From NCBI GenBank assembly GCA_021772075.1, contig JAETNQ010000012.1, positions 35,070 through 99,069 on the forward strand: DNA of 64,000 nt, written 5' to 3'. Under the pieces are notes generated by a model that was given only the letters and a program-made list of their open reading frames with translations, had not been told where the DNA came from and ran no database searches. A program made the position numbers and the translations under genes. Of this stretch, positions 19,347 through 28,057 are shown one piece after another (position 1 is the first letter of the stretch; the number at the start of each line of letters is the position of its first letter). Origin of the DNA: Lachnospiraceae bacterium (GTDB lineage Bacteria; Bacillota; Clostridia; Lachnospirales; Lachnospiraceae).

Positions 19347-20099
19347 TCAGACCTCCTTTTTTAAAAATAAATTCCTACCGCAAAAATAGAGAGCCGCTGC
19401 AAACAGAAGCAGCGCCGCAAAACCGCCATACGAAAAGGGTATGGTATAAAAAAACACTTCCCGCGTCTCTTTATAATATATATTATTTATGGTGCATCCC
19501 ACGCAGTAATATCCCCACGGGATTACATAGCGCAGCGGCAGATTGGGGAAAAACCAGGAAAACAATCCGGCAAAAGTTCCGATCAGCCCGATAAACAAGG
19601 GATATAGCTGATTATCCATCATAAGGGACAAGATCTCCTGCAAGAGCAGCAGCACGATGGTCGTCGCACAGGTGGACAGGAAAAAATATGCTATTTGGTC
19701 CGTTTCCAATTCCTGCGGAATCCGGTATCCCCATACCAGAAAAACGATCATGCCCAGCTGGAAGAGGGAAAAAAGCAGGATATACAGTCCGCCCAATATG
19801 AATTTATTGCGGAAAATCGCTCCTTTTTCCTGCAAGGTACATAACAGCTTATAGGTGTTTCCCTTATTTTCCATATCGCACAGGCGGCTTGCCAGAACGG
19901 CGGCCAGGATCGGCAGGGTAATCGTATTGACCAAGGGCAGATTCATCAACAGCTGGTAGAACCCGTCTGCCAGCTCCTCCCTTTCCATCCCCGAAAACAC
20001 CCAATACATCCATGCCAGATCCACCAGAAAAATTCCCAGCGGCGCTCCCCACATCCATTTCCTCTTTGTCTTTTTTATTTCCGTCACAAAACCTTTCAT
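19347..20099 (-). CDS. ABC-2 type permease, lantibiotic-immunity class (MutE/EpiE-like)
   Basis: 250 residues with six predicted helices; the N-terminus MKGFVTEIKKTKRKWMWG is the usual pre-helix segment. The ATG at 20099 is preferred over a 37-codon longer frame because it overlaps the ATPase stop (ATGA) and AGGTGAG lies upstream. Forms the membrane part with the next gene; the ATPase is of the BcrA type. The peptide substrate is unknown; no peptide precursor or modification enzyme is seen nearby. Confidence 0.85.
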   Translation of the reverse strand: MKGFVTEIKKTKRKWMWGAPLGIFLVDLAWMYWVFSGMEREELADGFYQLLMNLPLVNTITLPILAAVLASRLCDMENKGNTYKLLCTLQEKGAIFRNKFILGGLYILLFSLFQLGMIVFLVWGYRIPQELETDQIAYFFLSTCATTIVLLLLQEILSLMMDNQLYPLFIGLIGTFAGLFSWFFPNLPLRYVIPWGYYCVGCTINNIYYKETREVFFYTIPFSYGGFAALLLFAAALYFCGRNLFLKKEV

Positions 20100-21013
20100 C
20101 ACAGACTCACCTGCTTTCCCGTCAAACTCAAGAAAATATCCTCCAGATTTCTTTGATACTCCTCCACCCGGAGAATGCCGATATCCTGTCTTACCAGGGA
20201 CGCAATGCAAAGCGCCACTTTTTCATCTTCCATATCCGGCAGCGAAATCCTGTCCTCCATCATTTTTCCCCGGCATCCCAGTTCCTCCAGGATGCGCAGC
20301 GCCGCCCCGTTACGGTCGGTTCTCAGCAGAAGCCTTTTCCTGCTGTGTTCATGGAGATGTTCCAGGCTGTCCTGGAAAATCAGTTCTCCCTTATGAATAA
20401 TGCCGGTATGGGTGGCCATCTGGTCGATCTCGCTGAGAAGGTGGCTGGACACCATTACCGTCATGCCGTAACGCTCCGGCAGGGAACGGATCAGTTCCCT
20501 CATTTCCTGGATGCCCGCCGGGTCCAGCCCGTTCGTAGGCTCATCCAGAAGCAGCAGTTTTGGCTTTCCCAAAAGCGCCGCCGCCAGTCCCAGCCGCTGC
20601 TTCATCCCCAAAGAATATGCCCCTGCCTTTTTATTCTGCTGTTTTTCCATGCGGACGGTCTTTAACGCCTCATCCACTTCCCTCTTGTCCGCCCCCCGCA
20701 GAACCCTTACGATTTCCAGGTTTTCCCTCCCTGTCAGATGGCCGTAATAAGACGGCGATTCGATCAAAGAACCTGTTCTTTCCAAAACATCCAGCCGGTT
20801 TTTCCGGTTCATTTCCTCACCGAATACGGATATCTGCCCTTGGTCAGCATTCACCAGCCCGAGGATCATCTTCATCGTCGTGCTTTTTCCTGCCCCGTTC
20901 GGCCCGAGAAAACCGTATATGCTTCCCTCCGGCACTCTCAAATCCACATTTTTCACGCACATGTGTTTTCCATAGCTTTTACAAAGCTGCTCTGTTTCAA
21001 TCGCGGTCATCAT
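20099..21013 (-). CDS. ABC transporter ATPase, BcrA/lantibiotic-immunity type
   Basis: 304 residues. Walker A GPNGAGKSTT, Q-loop region ending in SLIESPSYYGHLTGRENLEI, signature YSLGMKQRLGLAAALLG, Walker B LLLLDEPTNGLDP and the switch VSSHLLSEIDQ. The C-terminal about 85 residues are the regulatory extension seen in bacitracin and lantibiotic protection transporters. The start at 21013 is chosen from three clustered ATGs by its six-base distance from GGGAGG. Read divergently from the two-component system, which probably regulates it in response to the peptide. Confidence 0.92.
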   Translation of the reverse strand: MMTAIETEQLCKSYGKHMCVKNVDLRVPEGSIYGFLGPNGAGKSTTMKMILGLVNADQGQISVFGEEMNRKNRLDVLERTGSLIESPSYYGHLTGRENLEIVRVLRGADKREVDEALKTVRMEKQQNKKAGAYSLGMKQRLGLAAALLGKPKLLLLDEPTNGLDPAGIQEMRELIRSLPERYGMTVMVSSHLLSEIDQMATHTGIIHKGELIFQDSLEHLHEHSRKRLLLRTDRNGAALRILEELGCRGKMMEDRISLPDMEDEKVALCIASLVRQDIGILRVEEYQRNLEDIFLSLTGKQVSL

Positions 21014-21144
21014 ATCCATCCTCCCTTCCGGAGCGCAGCCAAAAAACGTTTCGCTCCGAATATGCCATTTATTGTTTTCATCCACGATCATACCCCCGTT
21101 TCCTTACCCGGCAATGAACGCCACCTTATTTTTACCTTAAATCA

Positions 21145-21185
21145 ACGGGAACTTTATAGAAAACGGGGAACAAAACGGATATAAT
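21145..21185 (+). promoter_or_regulatory. Promoter region of the two-component operon, with direct repeats
   Basis: A TATAAT (21180-21185) with no clear -35 is preceded by two direct copies of ACGGGAAC/ACGGGGAAC (21145-21152 and 21163-21171, 18 bases apart), a plausible site for the adjacent response regulator. The copies also lie between the divergent ATPase gene and the regulator gene. Confidence 0.45.
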
Positions 21186-21218
21186 AATATCGATCAAGCA
21201 AAGGAGGGAAACTGTGAT

Positions 21219-21936
21219 ATGAAATATGTCTATGAATGCAGAATCTTATTAGTGGACGACAACCTCCAGCTACAGGAGATGATTTGCGATATGCTCCATA
21301 AAGAAGGATTTTCCCATATCGATACGGCTTCCTGCTGTGCCGATACGCTGCTTTATTTTTCCGGGAAAAAAAAACGACATCGTGATCCTCGATATCAGCC
21401 TCCCGGATGGGGACGGGTTTTCCCTGATGCAGAAAATACGTTCCATTTCTGACATACCCGTACTTTTTTTGTCCGCCCGGGATGAAGATAACGACAGGCT
21501 CCTGGGACTCGGGCTGGGGGCGGATGACTATATCACCAAGCCCTTCCTTCCCAAAGAGCTGATCCTGCGCCTGACCGCCATACTAAAAAGAACGTATTTC
21601 CCGCCGGGCCATGCGGACAAGCCGCAAGAAACCGTCCTCGCCCTGGGCAGTAAAACGGTTCATTTCAGCAGCGCCTGCATCCTCTGCAGCGACGGCACGG
21701 AACTGCCGTTGACGGCAAAAGAACTGGCCCTGTTGAAAAAACTGGGGGAAAACCAGGGAAATATCGTTACCTTCGATGCCCTGGCCCAAGCGGTATGGGG
21801 CGATTACTATTATGGTTATGAAAATACGCTGATGGTTCATATCCGAAGGCTTCGTGAAAAAATAGAAGAAAACCCTTCCCAGCCCAAATGGCTTTTGACT
21901 GCCCGGGGCATCGGGTATAAGCTTTCCAAAGAATAA
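21219..21936 (+). pseudogene. OmpR-family response regulator with +1 frameshift at a run of nine A
   Basis: The first part (MKYVYECRILLVDDNLQLQE) runs in one frame to LLYFSGKK, then the receiver continues in another frame as NDIVILDISLPDGDGFSL with phospho-Asp, LFLSARDEDND, DDYITKPF and a complete winged-helix domain ending GIGYKLSKE. Removing one A from the run of nine (21366-21374) joins them into a normal 238-residue SpaR/BceR-like regulator. Position 21219 has AAAGGAGG ten bases upstream. The change falls before the phosphorylated Asp, so the normal product would not be made, unless RNA polymerase slips at the A run. The gene next to it is its kinase. Confidence 0.85.
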
Positions 21937-21992
21937 AAAGATTTCCTGTTTTATCCAAAAGAACAACTATGAAAAGGAGGCATGGCTTCACC

Positions 21993-23477
21993 ATGAAAAC
22001 CCTGATAAAAATATACAGCCGCTATATCCTCTCCGCCTGTCTGCTCCTCCTTTTCCTGGCTGCGGCAAACCTGATCTTCCTGATCGGCTCCATCCTCCAT
22101 TATACTACTTATTACCAAGGCAGCCTTGTCCTCGGCAATATGAACGAAATCGCGGGAGAGATCGTCCAGAATCCGGCAGAAAACGACGGCTTCCCTTTCC
22201 TGTCCGAAGAAGGCGTCCAGCTGGCCGAAAAAAACCAGTACTGCTTCGCCTTTATCCTCTCCCCCTCCGGCGACGTCATATGGCAATGGAAAATGCCGGA
22301 GGATTTCCCCTCCCGCTTTTCCCCGGGCGATGTCTCCGCTTTCAGCAAATGGTATCTGCATGACTATCCGGTAAAAACATGGCGGCATGGAGACTATCTT
22401 CTCGTATGCGGCCAGCCGCGGCATTCCGCATGGAAATACTCGATTGAATTTCCCGAGACATTTATGGCAAATCTAGGGTCTTATTTGCAATATATACTGG
22501 CCATCAACCTTCTCCTTCTGGCATCCGGCCTTCTGGTTGCGGGCTATCGTTTTTACGCCTCCCTGCGCCCCCTTGCCCAAGGCATCGACACGCTGGCGGG
22601 CGGCAATACGGTATCCCTTCCCGAAAAAGGACTGACCGCCGGGCTTTGCGAACGGTTAAACCAGACCTCCTTGATTTTAAAAGAGCAAAAAGACGCCCTG
22701 GCCCAAAGGGACCATGCCCGTACCGAATGGATATCCGGCGTATCCCACGATATCCGCACTCCCCTCTCTATGGTCATGGGCTATGCGGACAGCCTTTCCA
22801 GCGACAGTTCCCTTTCCGACGGACAACGCAGGGAAGCGGACATCATCAAACAGCAAAGCCTGGTCATTAAAAAGCTGATCGAAGACCTGAACCTGACCTC
22901 GAAGCTGGAATACCATATGCAGCCGCTGAGAACCGAACCATTCTTTCTCGCTCCCTTCCTTCGTTCCCTGACAGCCGCCTATTTGAATGAAATGCCGGGG
23001 GATCATTATGAAATAGAATTGCATATGCCGGATAACTTGGAAAACATTTATATGGACGGGGATAAAGCTCTGTTGAACCGGGCCATGAACAATCTGGTCG
23101 GCAACAGTATCCGGCATAACCCTCAGGGCTGCTATATTACCATTTCCGCCATGCTGTTAAACAACCATGTCTGCTCTGTCTGTATCAGAGATAACGGCTC
23201 CGGCATCCCGGAACAGGTGATACAGTCCCTGGAAGAAAAAATATCCGCCCCCGATGCCGGCCTCCATACTGCGCATCCGGCTCCGGAAAAGGTGCATATT
23301 ATGGGCCTCCGCATCGCGAAGCAGATCGTACTCTCCCATCAGGGCAATTTTTACTTCAGCACGGACAGACATGGGGTCTTCATGGAGCTGCCTGTCATGG
23401 AAAAAACTATGGCTCCAGTTCCTTCCTCATCGCATGAAAACCGATCCACACAGTCCACACATATGCACAAGTTTTAG
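21993..23477 (+). CDS. Sensor histidine kinase (SpaK/BceS-like class)
   Basis: 494 residues. The first ATG at 21969 overlaps its own ribosome site (AAAAGGAGG), so the ATG at 21993 with AGGAGG 12 bases before is preferred. Two membrane helices (about 8-38 and 160-185) flank an extracellular sensor; a HAMP-like linker, HisKA with His in SGVSHDIRTPLSMV and a HATPase with NNLVGNSIRHN and DNGSGIPEQV follow. It would phosphorylate the adjacent frameshifted regulator to induce the ABC transporter. The last 24 codons (after LPVMEKT) overlap the convergent membrane-protein gene by 71 bases and look like an extension rather than domain. Confidence 0.88.
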   Translation: MKTLIKIYSRYILSACLLLLFLAAANLIFLIGSILHYTTYYQGSLVLGNMNEIAGEIVQNPAENDGFPFLSEEGVQLAEKNQYCFAFILSPSGDVIWQWKMPEDFPSRFSPGDVSAFSKWYLHDYPVKTWRHGDYLLVCGQPRHSAWKYSIEFPETFMANLGSYLQYILAINLLLLASGLLVAGYRFYASLRPLAQGIDTLAGGNTVSLPEKGLTAGLCERLNQTSLILKEQKDALAQRDHARTEWISGVSHDIRTPLSMVMGYADSLSSDSSLSDGQRREADIIKQQSLVIKKLIEDLNLTSKLEYHMQPLRTEPFFLAPFLRSLTAAYLNEMPGDHYEIELHMPDNLENIYMDGDKALLNRAMNNLVGNSIRHNPQGCYITISAMLLNNHVCSVCIRDNGSGIPEQVIQSLEEKISAPDAGLHTAHPAPEKVHIMGLRIAKQIVLSHQGNFYFSTDRHGVFMELPVMEKTMAPVPSSSHENRSTQSTHMHKF

Positions 23478-24075
23478 GAATCATTAACATTCCGATCATA
23501 GGAATCCTGTCCGCCCAAAGCACTACCGGAATATAAAACCCGAAACTAAGCACGATCGTCAGCCACATATGCTTGAATTCCTCATCCTTATGCTCTTTCG
23601 CGCTTTTATAGAACAAAACAATGACCAGCAGCCCTAACAGCGCAAACGGAATATTCCGGTAGATCCCCCATGCGAAAGAACCCGTTGCGCTCAGCCACTG
23701 GTTCTGCGGGAAAAGGCATAAAACTATCCGCAGCGCGGATAACGCATATACCATAACCGTCAAATTCCTTTGTCCGCCGATCCGGTATCGGATCCGCCAT
23801 ACATAATACAGAAGCACATAAAAAACCGTCATTGTGATCGAAGTGACCAGTTTTCCCGCGCCAAGCGCCGCCGTGAAATGATCAAGCCCCGTGGTACACA
23901 GCGCCAAGGCACGGGGAATCAGATGAAAAGAATCGCCCGCCCCAAGCACCACCGCCATAATGCCAAACAACCGGTATTCTTTATTGGAGCCGCTTTTTGC
24001 GATCATAATCATCCCGATCGTAAGAACGGCAATCAAATATACCGCATCAAATAATGTTTCTACTATCGCCTGCAT
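23407..24075 (-). CDS. Multi-pass membrane protein of unknown function
   Basis: 222 residues with about seven hydrophobic helices, spread over the full length (starting MQAIVETLFDAVYLIAVLTI). I do not recognise a functional motif; RIGGQRN and WADRIPM are loops between helices. AGGAGG lies eight bases upstream of the ATG at 24075, so the longer frame to 24150 is rejected. It follows tetR by 67 bases on the same strand, and the gap holds a copy of the TetR-type operator, so it is probably the target controlled by that regulator, perhaps an export or stress function. Confidence 0.8.
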   Translation of the reverse strand: MQAIVETLFDAVYLIAVLTIGMIMIAKSGSNKEYRLFGIMAVVLGAGDSFHLIPRALALCTTGLDHFTAALGAGKLVTSITMTVFYVLLYYVWRIRYRIGGQRNLTVMVYALSALRIVLCLFPQNQWLSATGSFAWGIYRNIPFALLGLLVIVLFYKSAKEHKDEEFKHMWLTIVLSFGFYIPVVLWADRIPMIGMLMIPKTCAYVWTVWIGFHAMRKELEP

Positions 24076-24090
24076 TCCTTTTTCCTCCTC

Positions 24091-24103
24091 TGAACAATGT
24101 TCA
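24091..24103. promoter_or_regulatory. TetR operator-like palindrome before the membrane-protein gene
   Basis: TGAAC-AAT-GTTCA, a perfect inverted repeat with a three-base centre, the same half-sites as the palindrome at the tetR promoter. It lies between the tetR stop and the membrane-protein start. Confidence 0.6.
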
Positions 24104-24142
24104 TTTTTATCTAAAAAAATCCCTGGCCGGCTGCGGGAATCC

Positions 24143-24703
24143 TTATCCATAAATTACCCGCCGAACCATACCCACTATTCCGGTGCAATCATAATTATGC
24201 TGCAATAACGCGGAAATCATCAAAGAAAAAATAATTTCCACAAATTTCTCCTGCGTAAAATCATCGTCAAAAGCCTCCGGGCGGACATCTTGATCATGAA
24301 GCAGTACCGTTAAAAGGTTATTCTGGATGTGCTTCCATGACTGCGCCATAAACCTCTGTCCGTCCGCTTTTTCTTCCCCGATAAAACTCATGGAGTGAAA
24401 CGTAAAAAACCCGGGATACTTCTCGTTTCCCTTTTTCATGCTGTCAAAAACCCATTCCATGCAGTGCAGAAAGCTATCAAACGATTCTTTATTTTCAGGA
24501 AAATGAAAAATATCGCACCAGACGCTTTCCACTGTTGAAGCCATCAGATCAGATTTGGAATCAAAATAATTATATATGGAACCGGTGCAGATATGGCACT
24601 CTTTGGCTATCGTCCTGATATTGACCGCTTTCCAGCCCTGATTCCGGATCAGTTCCCGGCTTACGCTCAAAATAGCCTCTCTGGAAGTAACCACCGTATT
24701 CAA
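24143..24703 (-). CDS. TetR/AcrR family transcriptional regulator
   Basis: 186 residues. N-terminal HTH: REAILSVSRELIRNQGWKAV then IRTIAKECHICTGSIYNYF (residues about 8-50), followed by a helical ligand domain. The start is taken as TTG at 24703, seven bases after GGAGG, since no ATG or GTG lies in frame upstream; translation from a TTG six codons earlier is possible. It probably represses itself and the membrane protein downstream, via the palindromes at 24722-24738 and 24091-24103. The ligand is unknown. Confidence 0.88.
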   Translation of the reverse strand: MNTVVTSREAILSVSRELIRNQGWKAVNIRTIAKECHICTGSIYNYFDSKSDLMASTVESVWCDIFHFPENKESFDSFLHCMEWVFDSMKKGNEKYPGFFTFHSMSFIGEEKADGQRFMAQSWKHIQNNLLTVLLHDQDVRPEAFDDDFTQEKFVEIIFSLMISALLQHNYDCTGIVGMVRRVIYG

Positions 24704-24721
24704 GCACTCTCCTCCCCTCAA

Positions 24722-24764
24722 AATGAACTTTGTTCATTATACATAATCCTTTCCTATCTGTCAA
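24722..24764 (-). promoter_or_regulatory. Consensus promoter with overlapping TetR-type operator
   Basis: TTGACA (24764-24759), 17-base spacer, TATAAT (24741-24736): a perfect sigma-A promoter on the minus strand for tetR. The palindrome AATGAAC-TTT-GTTCATT (24722-24738) overlaps the -10, so a bound repressor would block it. A second copy of its core lies at 24091-24103. Confidence 0.85.
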
Positions 24765-24828
24765 GCATTTTTATCATAGCTGTCCCAGCATAGCAATGCC
24801 GGGCGCTAAAGCTTCCTTGCATCATGAT

Positions 24829-24856
24829 CGGGCAGGGAAAACATTCTCCCTGCCCG
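24829..24856 (-). terminator. Hairpin after thiT
   Basis: CGGGCAGGGA (24829-24838) pairs with TCCCTGCCCG (24847-24856). It is 16 bases past the thiT stop. No T run follows on the minus strand, so termination may be weak or factor-dependent. Confidence 0.5.
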
Positions 24857-24871
24857 CCTCATGCAAAACAA

Positions 24872-25570
24872 TTATGACTGCGCCATCTCCTTAATCTTAT
24901 CCAGCCCTTTGGCGACCGGAGGAAGCAATACCAATATCACGGTAATCAAAGCCTCCCCTCCAAGATAGGCTCCATTATACACCAACGAATAGACCGGAGC
25001 CGTCATATTATAACTGGATGCATAGCTTCCAAAAAAAATCATGCCTGACAGGAAGGTAAAGAAATATCTTCCTAATACTCCGGCCAGATAACCCTTGACC
25101 AGCCCGTACTTCGATTTGCAGAAAATCCCGGAAAGCCCCAAAGCTCCGAAAGCAAATATGTAATCCGTAAGCATCTGCGGAATGCTGATAATATAAGGAT
25201 TGGTAACCAGCTGTAGAAAACCATAGGCTACCGCCGTCATCAGCCCGCTTCTGAATCCGTACCAATAACCGATCAGACAGATAAAGAGCATGCTGAAAAG
25301 CGTGATGCTTCCACCCATAGGCATGTCAACGATCTTGATCATTGAAGTGACCATGGCAAGCGCCATAGCCATAGCAGAAAACACCAGTTGTCTTGTATCG
25401 AAGCGGCTGGTGTTTTTCTCTTCCCCGTCTTTTCTCTTCTGCCCGGAAAAAAAGCATGCGGCAACAAGAATCAGTATCATCACTGCAACCAATGCGCCAT
25501 ACCCGGCTCCGGTCAGTTCAAAATAGCTTCCCGCCTCTTCGTCGATAATCTCTTTTGCAAAAAATGACAT
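24872..25570 (-). CDS. thiT: Thiamine transporter substrate-binding component ThiT (ECF type)
   Basis: 232 residues. After an N-terminal hydrophobic helix (about 20-42) and a linker, the ThiT core begins with RQLVFSAMAMALAMVTSMIK and has six helices, including GGSITLFSMLFICLIGYWYG (the ThiT-type GGS motif) and SIPQMLTDYIFAFGALGLSG. As an ECF S-component it captures thiamine and works with the shared EcfT/A energising module encoded elsewhere. The ATG at 25570 has AAGGAGG eight bases before it. The TPP riboswitch directly upstream confirms the assignment and means that the gene is off when thiamine pyrophosphate is abundant. Confidence 0.95.
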   Translation of the reverse strand: MSFFAKEIIDEEAGSYFELTGAGYGALVAVMILILVAACFFSGQKRKDGEEKNTSRFDTRQLVFSAMAMALAMVTSMIKIVDMPMGGSITLFSMLFICLIGYWYGFRSGLMTAVAYGFLQLVTNPYIISIPQMLTDYIFAFGALGLSGIFCKSKYGLVKGYLAGVLGRYFFTFLSGMIFFGSYASSYNMTAPVYSLVYNGAYLGGEALITVILVLLPPVAKGLDKIKEMAQS

Positions 25571-25652
25571 AAAAAAACCTCCTTCGTAATCGTCAATCAC
25601 TTGGAGGGGTTTCATTTAAGGATTTTATTCCTTTCCCCGGCACACAAAACAG

Positions 25653-25712
25653 GCAGGCTCCACATACTGCCCCATACCGCTTTTTTCCTCTTTCCCGCAG
25701 TATGGCGCCTGC
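25653..25712 (-). terminator. Terminator/antiterminator expression platform of the TPP riboswitch
   Basis: On the minus strand GCAGGCGCCATACTGC (25712-25697) pairs with GCAGTATGTGGAGCCTGC (25670-25653) to form a terminator followed by CTGTTTTGT. Within it CCATACTGC (25705-25697) can pair with GCGGTATGG (25680-25672), an alternative hairpin that excludes the terminator. It lies between the aptamer and thiT, as expected for transcriptional control. Confidence 0.7.
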
Positions 25713-25744
25713 TTTTATGCCACAGTCAGGTCTTTCATAAAATC

Positions 25745-25832
25745 CAGCTTCCCTTCGCCGGTATTATCCGGATCAGGTGATGAGGGTTAGAATTCTTAAC
25801 GAATTCAATCTCAGCAAATGCTCCCCTAGCGA
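25745..25832 (-). promoter_or_regulatory. TPP riboswitch (THI element) for thiT
   Basis: Minus-strand aptamer with all the diagnostic segments: AGGGGAGC, GCTGAGA, ACCC, ACCTGATCCGGATAATACC and GGCGAAGGGA, in order and spacing. It binds thiamine pyrophosphate and switches off thiT. The bounds are about right; the P1 helix ends are uncertain. Confidence 0.96.
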
Positions 25833-25862
25833 TTTGATATATTTAGTTTCCAGTCCGCATAC

Positions 25863-25891
25863 AATATACGCCCTGTTGACGGATTTGTCAA
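25863..25891 (-). promoter_or_regulatory. Promoter of the TPP riboswitch-thiT unit
   Basis: TTGACA (25891-25886), 17 bases, TATATT (25868-25863) on the minus strand; transcription would begin about 25 bases before the aptamer. Confidence 0.8.
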
Positions 25892-26226
25892 GGCATAATG
25901 ATTTTCTCGCGGGAATCACGGGAATCCATTTTGTCAGGCCGGGGGCTGGGCGGGAAGGAAGGAGGGCAGGGGAAGAACGGCGAGGGAACAGGAATATTTC
26001 TCATAGGACAGTCTATGGACGCGGGAGATAAACTCAGGGGGAAGCGTTTTTTCTTATTGCCCAATGTTTGGATTTTGCTGTTTATCCCTCTGTCTTGAGA
26101 TTGCATGACTACCATTTTCACCTTCCTATCCGGCAACCGATAGTTGCAATCCTGCCTTTACTTCTTTTTGTTCCAATTTACCATATAGGATTGCTTCTTT
26201 CTGCAGGCATTCTATAAATATTCATC
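25892..26226. other. Intergenic region with no recognisable gene
   Basis: Between the thiT promoter and the collagen-gene terminator. Short frames exist on both strands (25888-26136 minus, 25898-26098 plus) but none has a ribosome site and recognisable sequence. A purine-rich stretch lies near 25940-25995 on the plus strand. I see no RNA or repeat. Confidence 0.5.
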
Positions 26227-26258
26227 GCCCGGGAGCTGCGAATGCAGAACCCCCGGGC
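26227..26258 (-). terminator. Hairpin after the larger collagen gene
   Basis: GCCCGGG (26227-26233) pairs with CCCGGGC (26252-26258); the inner part GCTGCGAATGCAG pairs as well. It lies 20 bases past the stop codon. On the minus strand the following T tract is weak; on the plus strand TTTTT follows, so it may serve either direction. Confidence 0.6.
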
Positions 26259-26278
26259 ATGATTTTTATCCTATCATA

Positions 26279-27997
26279 TTAATTAATGCTTAAGCCAGCA
26301 CTCGCATATCCTACCACTGTATTGATCAAAGTCAATCCGCTTGCCGTTGCCGAAAATACCAGCATAAGCCTGGTTTGAGCCGTTATTGGAATATTAAGTC
26401 CCGTAAGCGTACCGTTTAACAGTGTTCCAACAGATATAACTCCGGAAAGCGACGGCGACAAATTAATCAATGTTCCAGCAATCGGTGAAAATACATTGTT
26501 CGGCGTTGCCGATTGATAAATCTGCGCCTTTACTGTCACAGTAGAACCTACCAGAGAAAGTGCAGCCGTTGTACTAAAGAATGCGCTAAATGAGGTAATG
26601 ATACCTGCGCGCGGTGTCTGGAATGCAAAGTTAGAAAGCGTCCCTGAGGCATTTGTAATATCAATGGTGGAACCCAGCAGCGTAAGACCCTGCACACTGC
26701 TTCCAAAGCCGACAAAGGCAGGAAGTCCCGCAAGTCCTCCGGCGATCGTCGTCAGCGAAACTGGAAGTCCTGATGCAAACGGAATAATAGCCCCTGTGCC
26801 TGCTGCTCCAGTCGGTCCGGTCGCACCAGTTGCTCCATCTGCTCCCGTTGCTCCGGTCGCTCCAGTTGCTCCATCCGCTCCAGTTGCTCCAGTTGCCCCG
26901 GTTGCTCCGGTCGCTCCATCTGCCCCAGTCGCCCCGGTTGCTCCGGTCGCTCCATCTGCTCCAGTCGCTCCGGTTGCTCCGTCTGCTCCTGTTGCTCCAG
27001 TTGCTCCAGTCGCCCCGGTTACTCCATCCGCTCCCGTTGCTCCAGTTGCTCCGGTTGCTCCGTCTGCTCCAGTTGCCCCGGTTGCTCCGGTCGCTCCGTC
27101 TGCTCCTGTCGCCCCGGTTGCTCCAGTTGCTCCATCTGCTCCTGTTGCTCCGGTCGCCCCGGTTGCTCCATCCGCTCCCGTTGCTCCGGTCGGACCAGTC
27201 GCTCCATCTGCTCCTGTTGCTCCAGTCGCCCCGGTCGCTCCATCTGCTCCCGTTGCTCCGGTCGCCCCGGTCGGACCAGTCGCTCCATCTGCTCCCGTTG
27301 CTCCAGTCGCCCCGGTCGCTCCGTCTGCTCCCGTTGCTCCGGTCGCCCCAGTCGCTCCGGTCGCTCCATCTGCTCCGGTCGCACCAGTTGCTCCGGTCGG
27401 GCCATCATCTCCCGGACATCCTTTCGGCCCCTGAATTCCGATCGGACCAGTCACGCCTTGAATGCCTTGCGGTCCGGTCACGCCCTGCGGTCCCATAGGA
27501 CCGGTAGAACCGGTAGAACCGGTTGGGCCGGGAATACCTCTTGGACCCTGTGGCCCGACATCGCCCTGCGGCCCTGCCGGACCTACAGGCCCTTGGGGAC
27601 CGGCAGGACCCTGCGGACCGATATCGCCTTTAGGACCTTCACAGCCCGGATCCCCTTTCGGACCGATATCGCCGCGAACCCCCTGTATCCCCTGTATCCC
27701 TTGGGGACCGGCATAACCCCTCGGACCGGCATAACCTCTTGGCCCTGTATTTCCAGTAGGCCCTACCGGCCCCGTATTTCCTCTCGGCCCTCTTGCGCCG
27801 GGAGTTCCAGGAATCCCCTGAGGTCCCATAGGACCCGGATCCCCTTTGTCGCCTTTAGGGCCGGGACAGCCAGTATCCCCTTTAACCCCTTGCGGCCCCA
27901 TAGGACCCGGATCCCCCTTAGGACCCGCCGGTCCTCGCTCACAGCAAGGAGGATGGCATTGATTCGTACAGCAATTACACATATTATTTTGATTCAT
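26279..27997 (-). CDS. Collagen-like exosporium-type protein (BclA-like)
   Basis: 572 residues. N-terminus [19 protein letters not shown] has six cysteines in 13 residues, then a collagen region of about 380 residues of Gly-X-Y triplets (about 127): first G-P-rich types ([16 protein letters not shown]), then a long near-periodic run of GAT and GAD triplets (about 180-400), and finally a globular C-terminal domain of about 170 residues ([10 protein letters not shown] to YASAGLSIN), of the type found in BclA/BclB-like spore-surface glycoproteins. The ATG at 27997 is chosen for AAAGGA upstream. The Thr-rich triplets are typical O-glycosylation sites, and a glycosyltransferase is adjacent. A sigma-K-like promoter lies upstream. 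Function in spore or cell surface is by family only. Confidence 0.9.
   Translation of the reverse strand: MNQNNMCNCCTNQCHPPCCERGPAGPKGDPGPMGPQGVKGDTGCPGPKGDKGDPGPMGPQGIPGTPGARGPRGNTGPVGPTGNTGPRGYAGPRGYAGPQGIQGIQGVRGDIGPKGDPGCEGPKGDIGPQGPAGPQGPVGPAGPQGDVGPQGPRGIPGPTGSTGSTGPMGPQGVTGPQGIQGVTGPIGIQGPKGCPGDDGPTGATGATGADGATGATGATGATGADGATGATGATGADGATGPTGATGATGADGATGATGATGADGATGPTGATGADGATGATGATGADGATGATGATGADGATGATGATGADGATGATGATGADGVTGATGATGATGADGATGATGADGATGATGATGADGATGATGATGATGADGATGATGATGADGATGATGPTGAAGTGAIIPFASGLPVSLTTIAGGLAGLPAFVGFGSSVQGLTLLGSTIDITNASGTLSNFAFQTPRAGIITSFSAFFSTTAALSLVGSTVTVKAQIYQSATPNNVFSPIAGTLINLSPSLSGVISVGTLLNGTLTGLNIPITAQTRLMLVFSATASGLTLINTVVGYASAGLSIN
26800..27420 (-). repeat. 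Degenerate tandem repeat encoding Gly-Ala-Thr / Gly-Ala-Asp triplets
   Basis: A near-perfect 9-base periodic block within the collagen gene, encoding triplets such as GAT and GAD, with several long identical units of about 27-36 bases. The block is likely to recombine and vary in copy number. It also keeps one antisense frame open, encoding an artefactual Pro-Val-Ala repeat. Confidence 0.85.
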
Positions 27998-28057
27998 ACA
28001 AAACACATCCTTTATCATAATTTGCAAAAGATACTCAAACATATCTTTTTCTACAAA

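Noticed and set aside
25898..26098. 66-codon frame in the thiT-collagen gap
   Set aside because: No ribosome site, odd composition and no recognisable family.
26598..27434. Pro-Ala-Val repeat frame on the plus strand opposite the collagen gene
   Set aside because: It is the mirror of the collagen triplet repeat; no start signal or homology was found.
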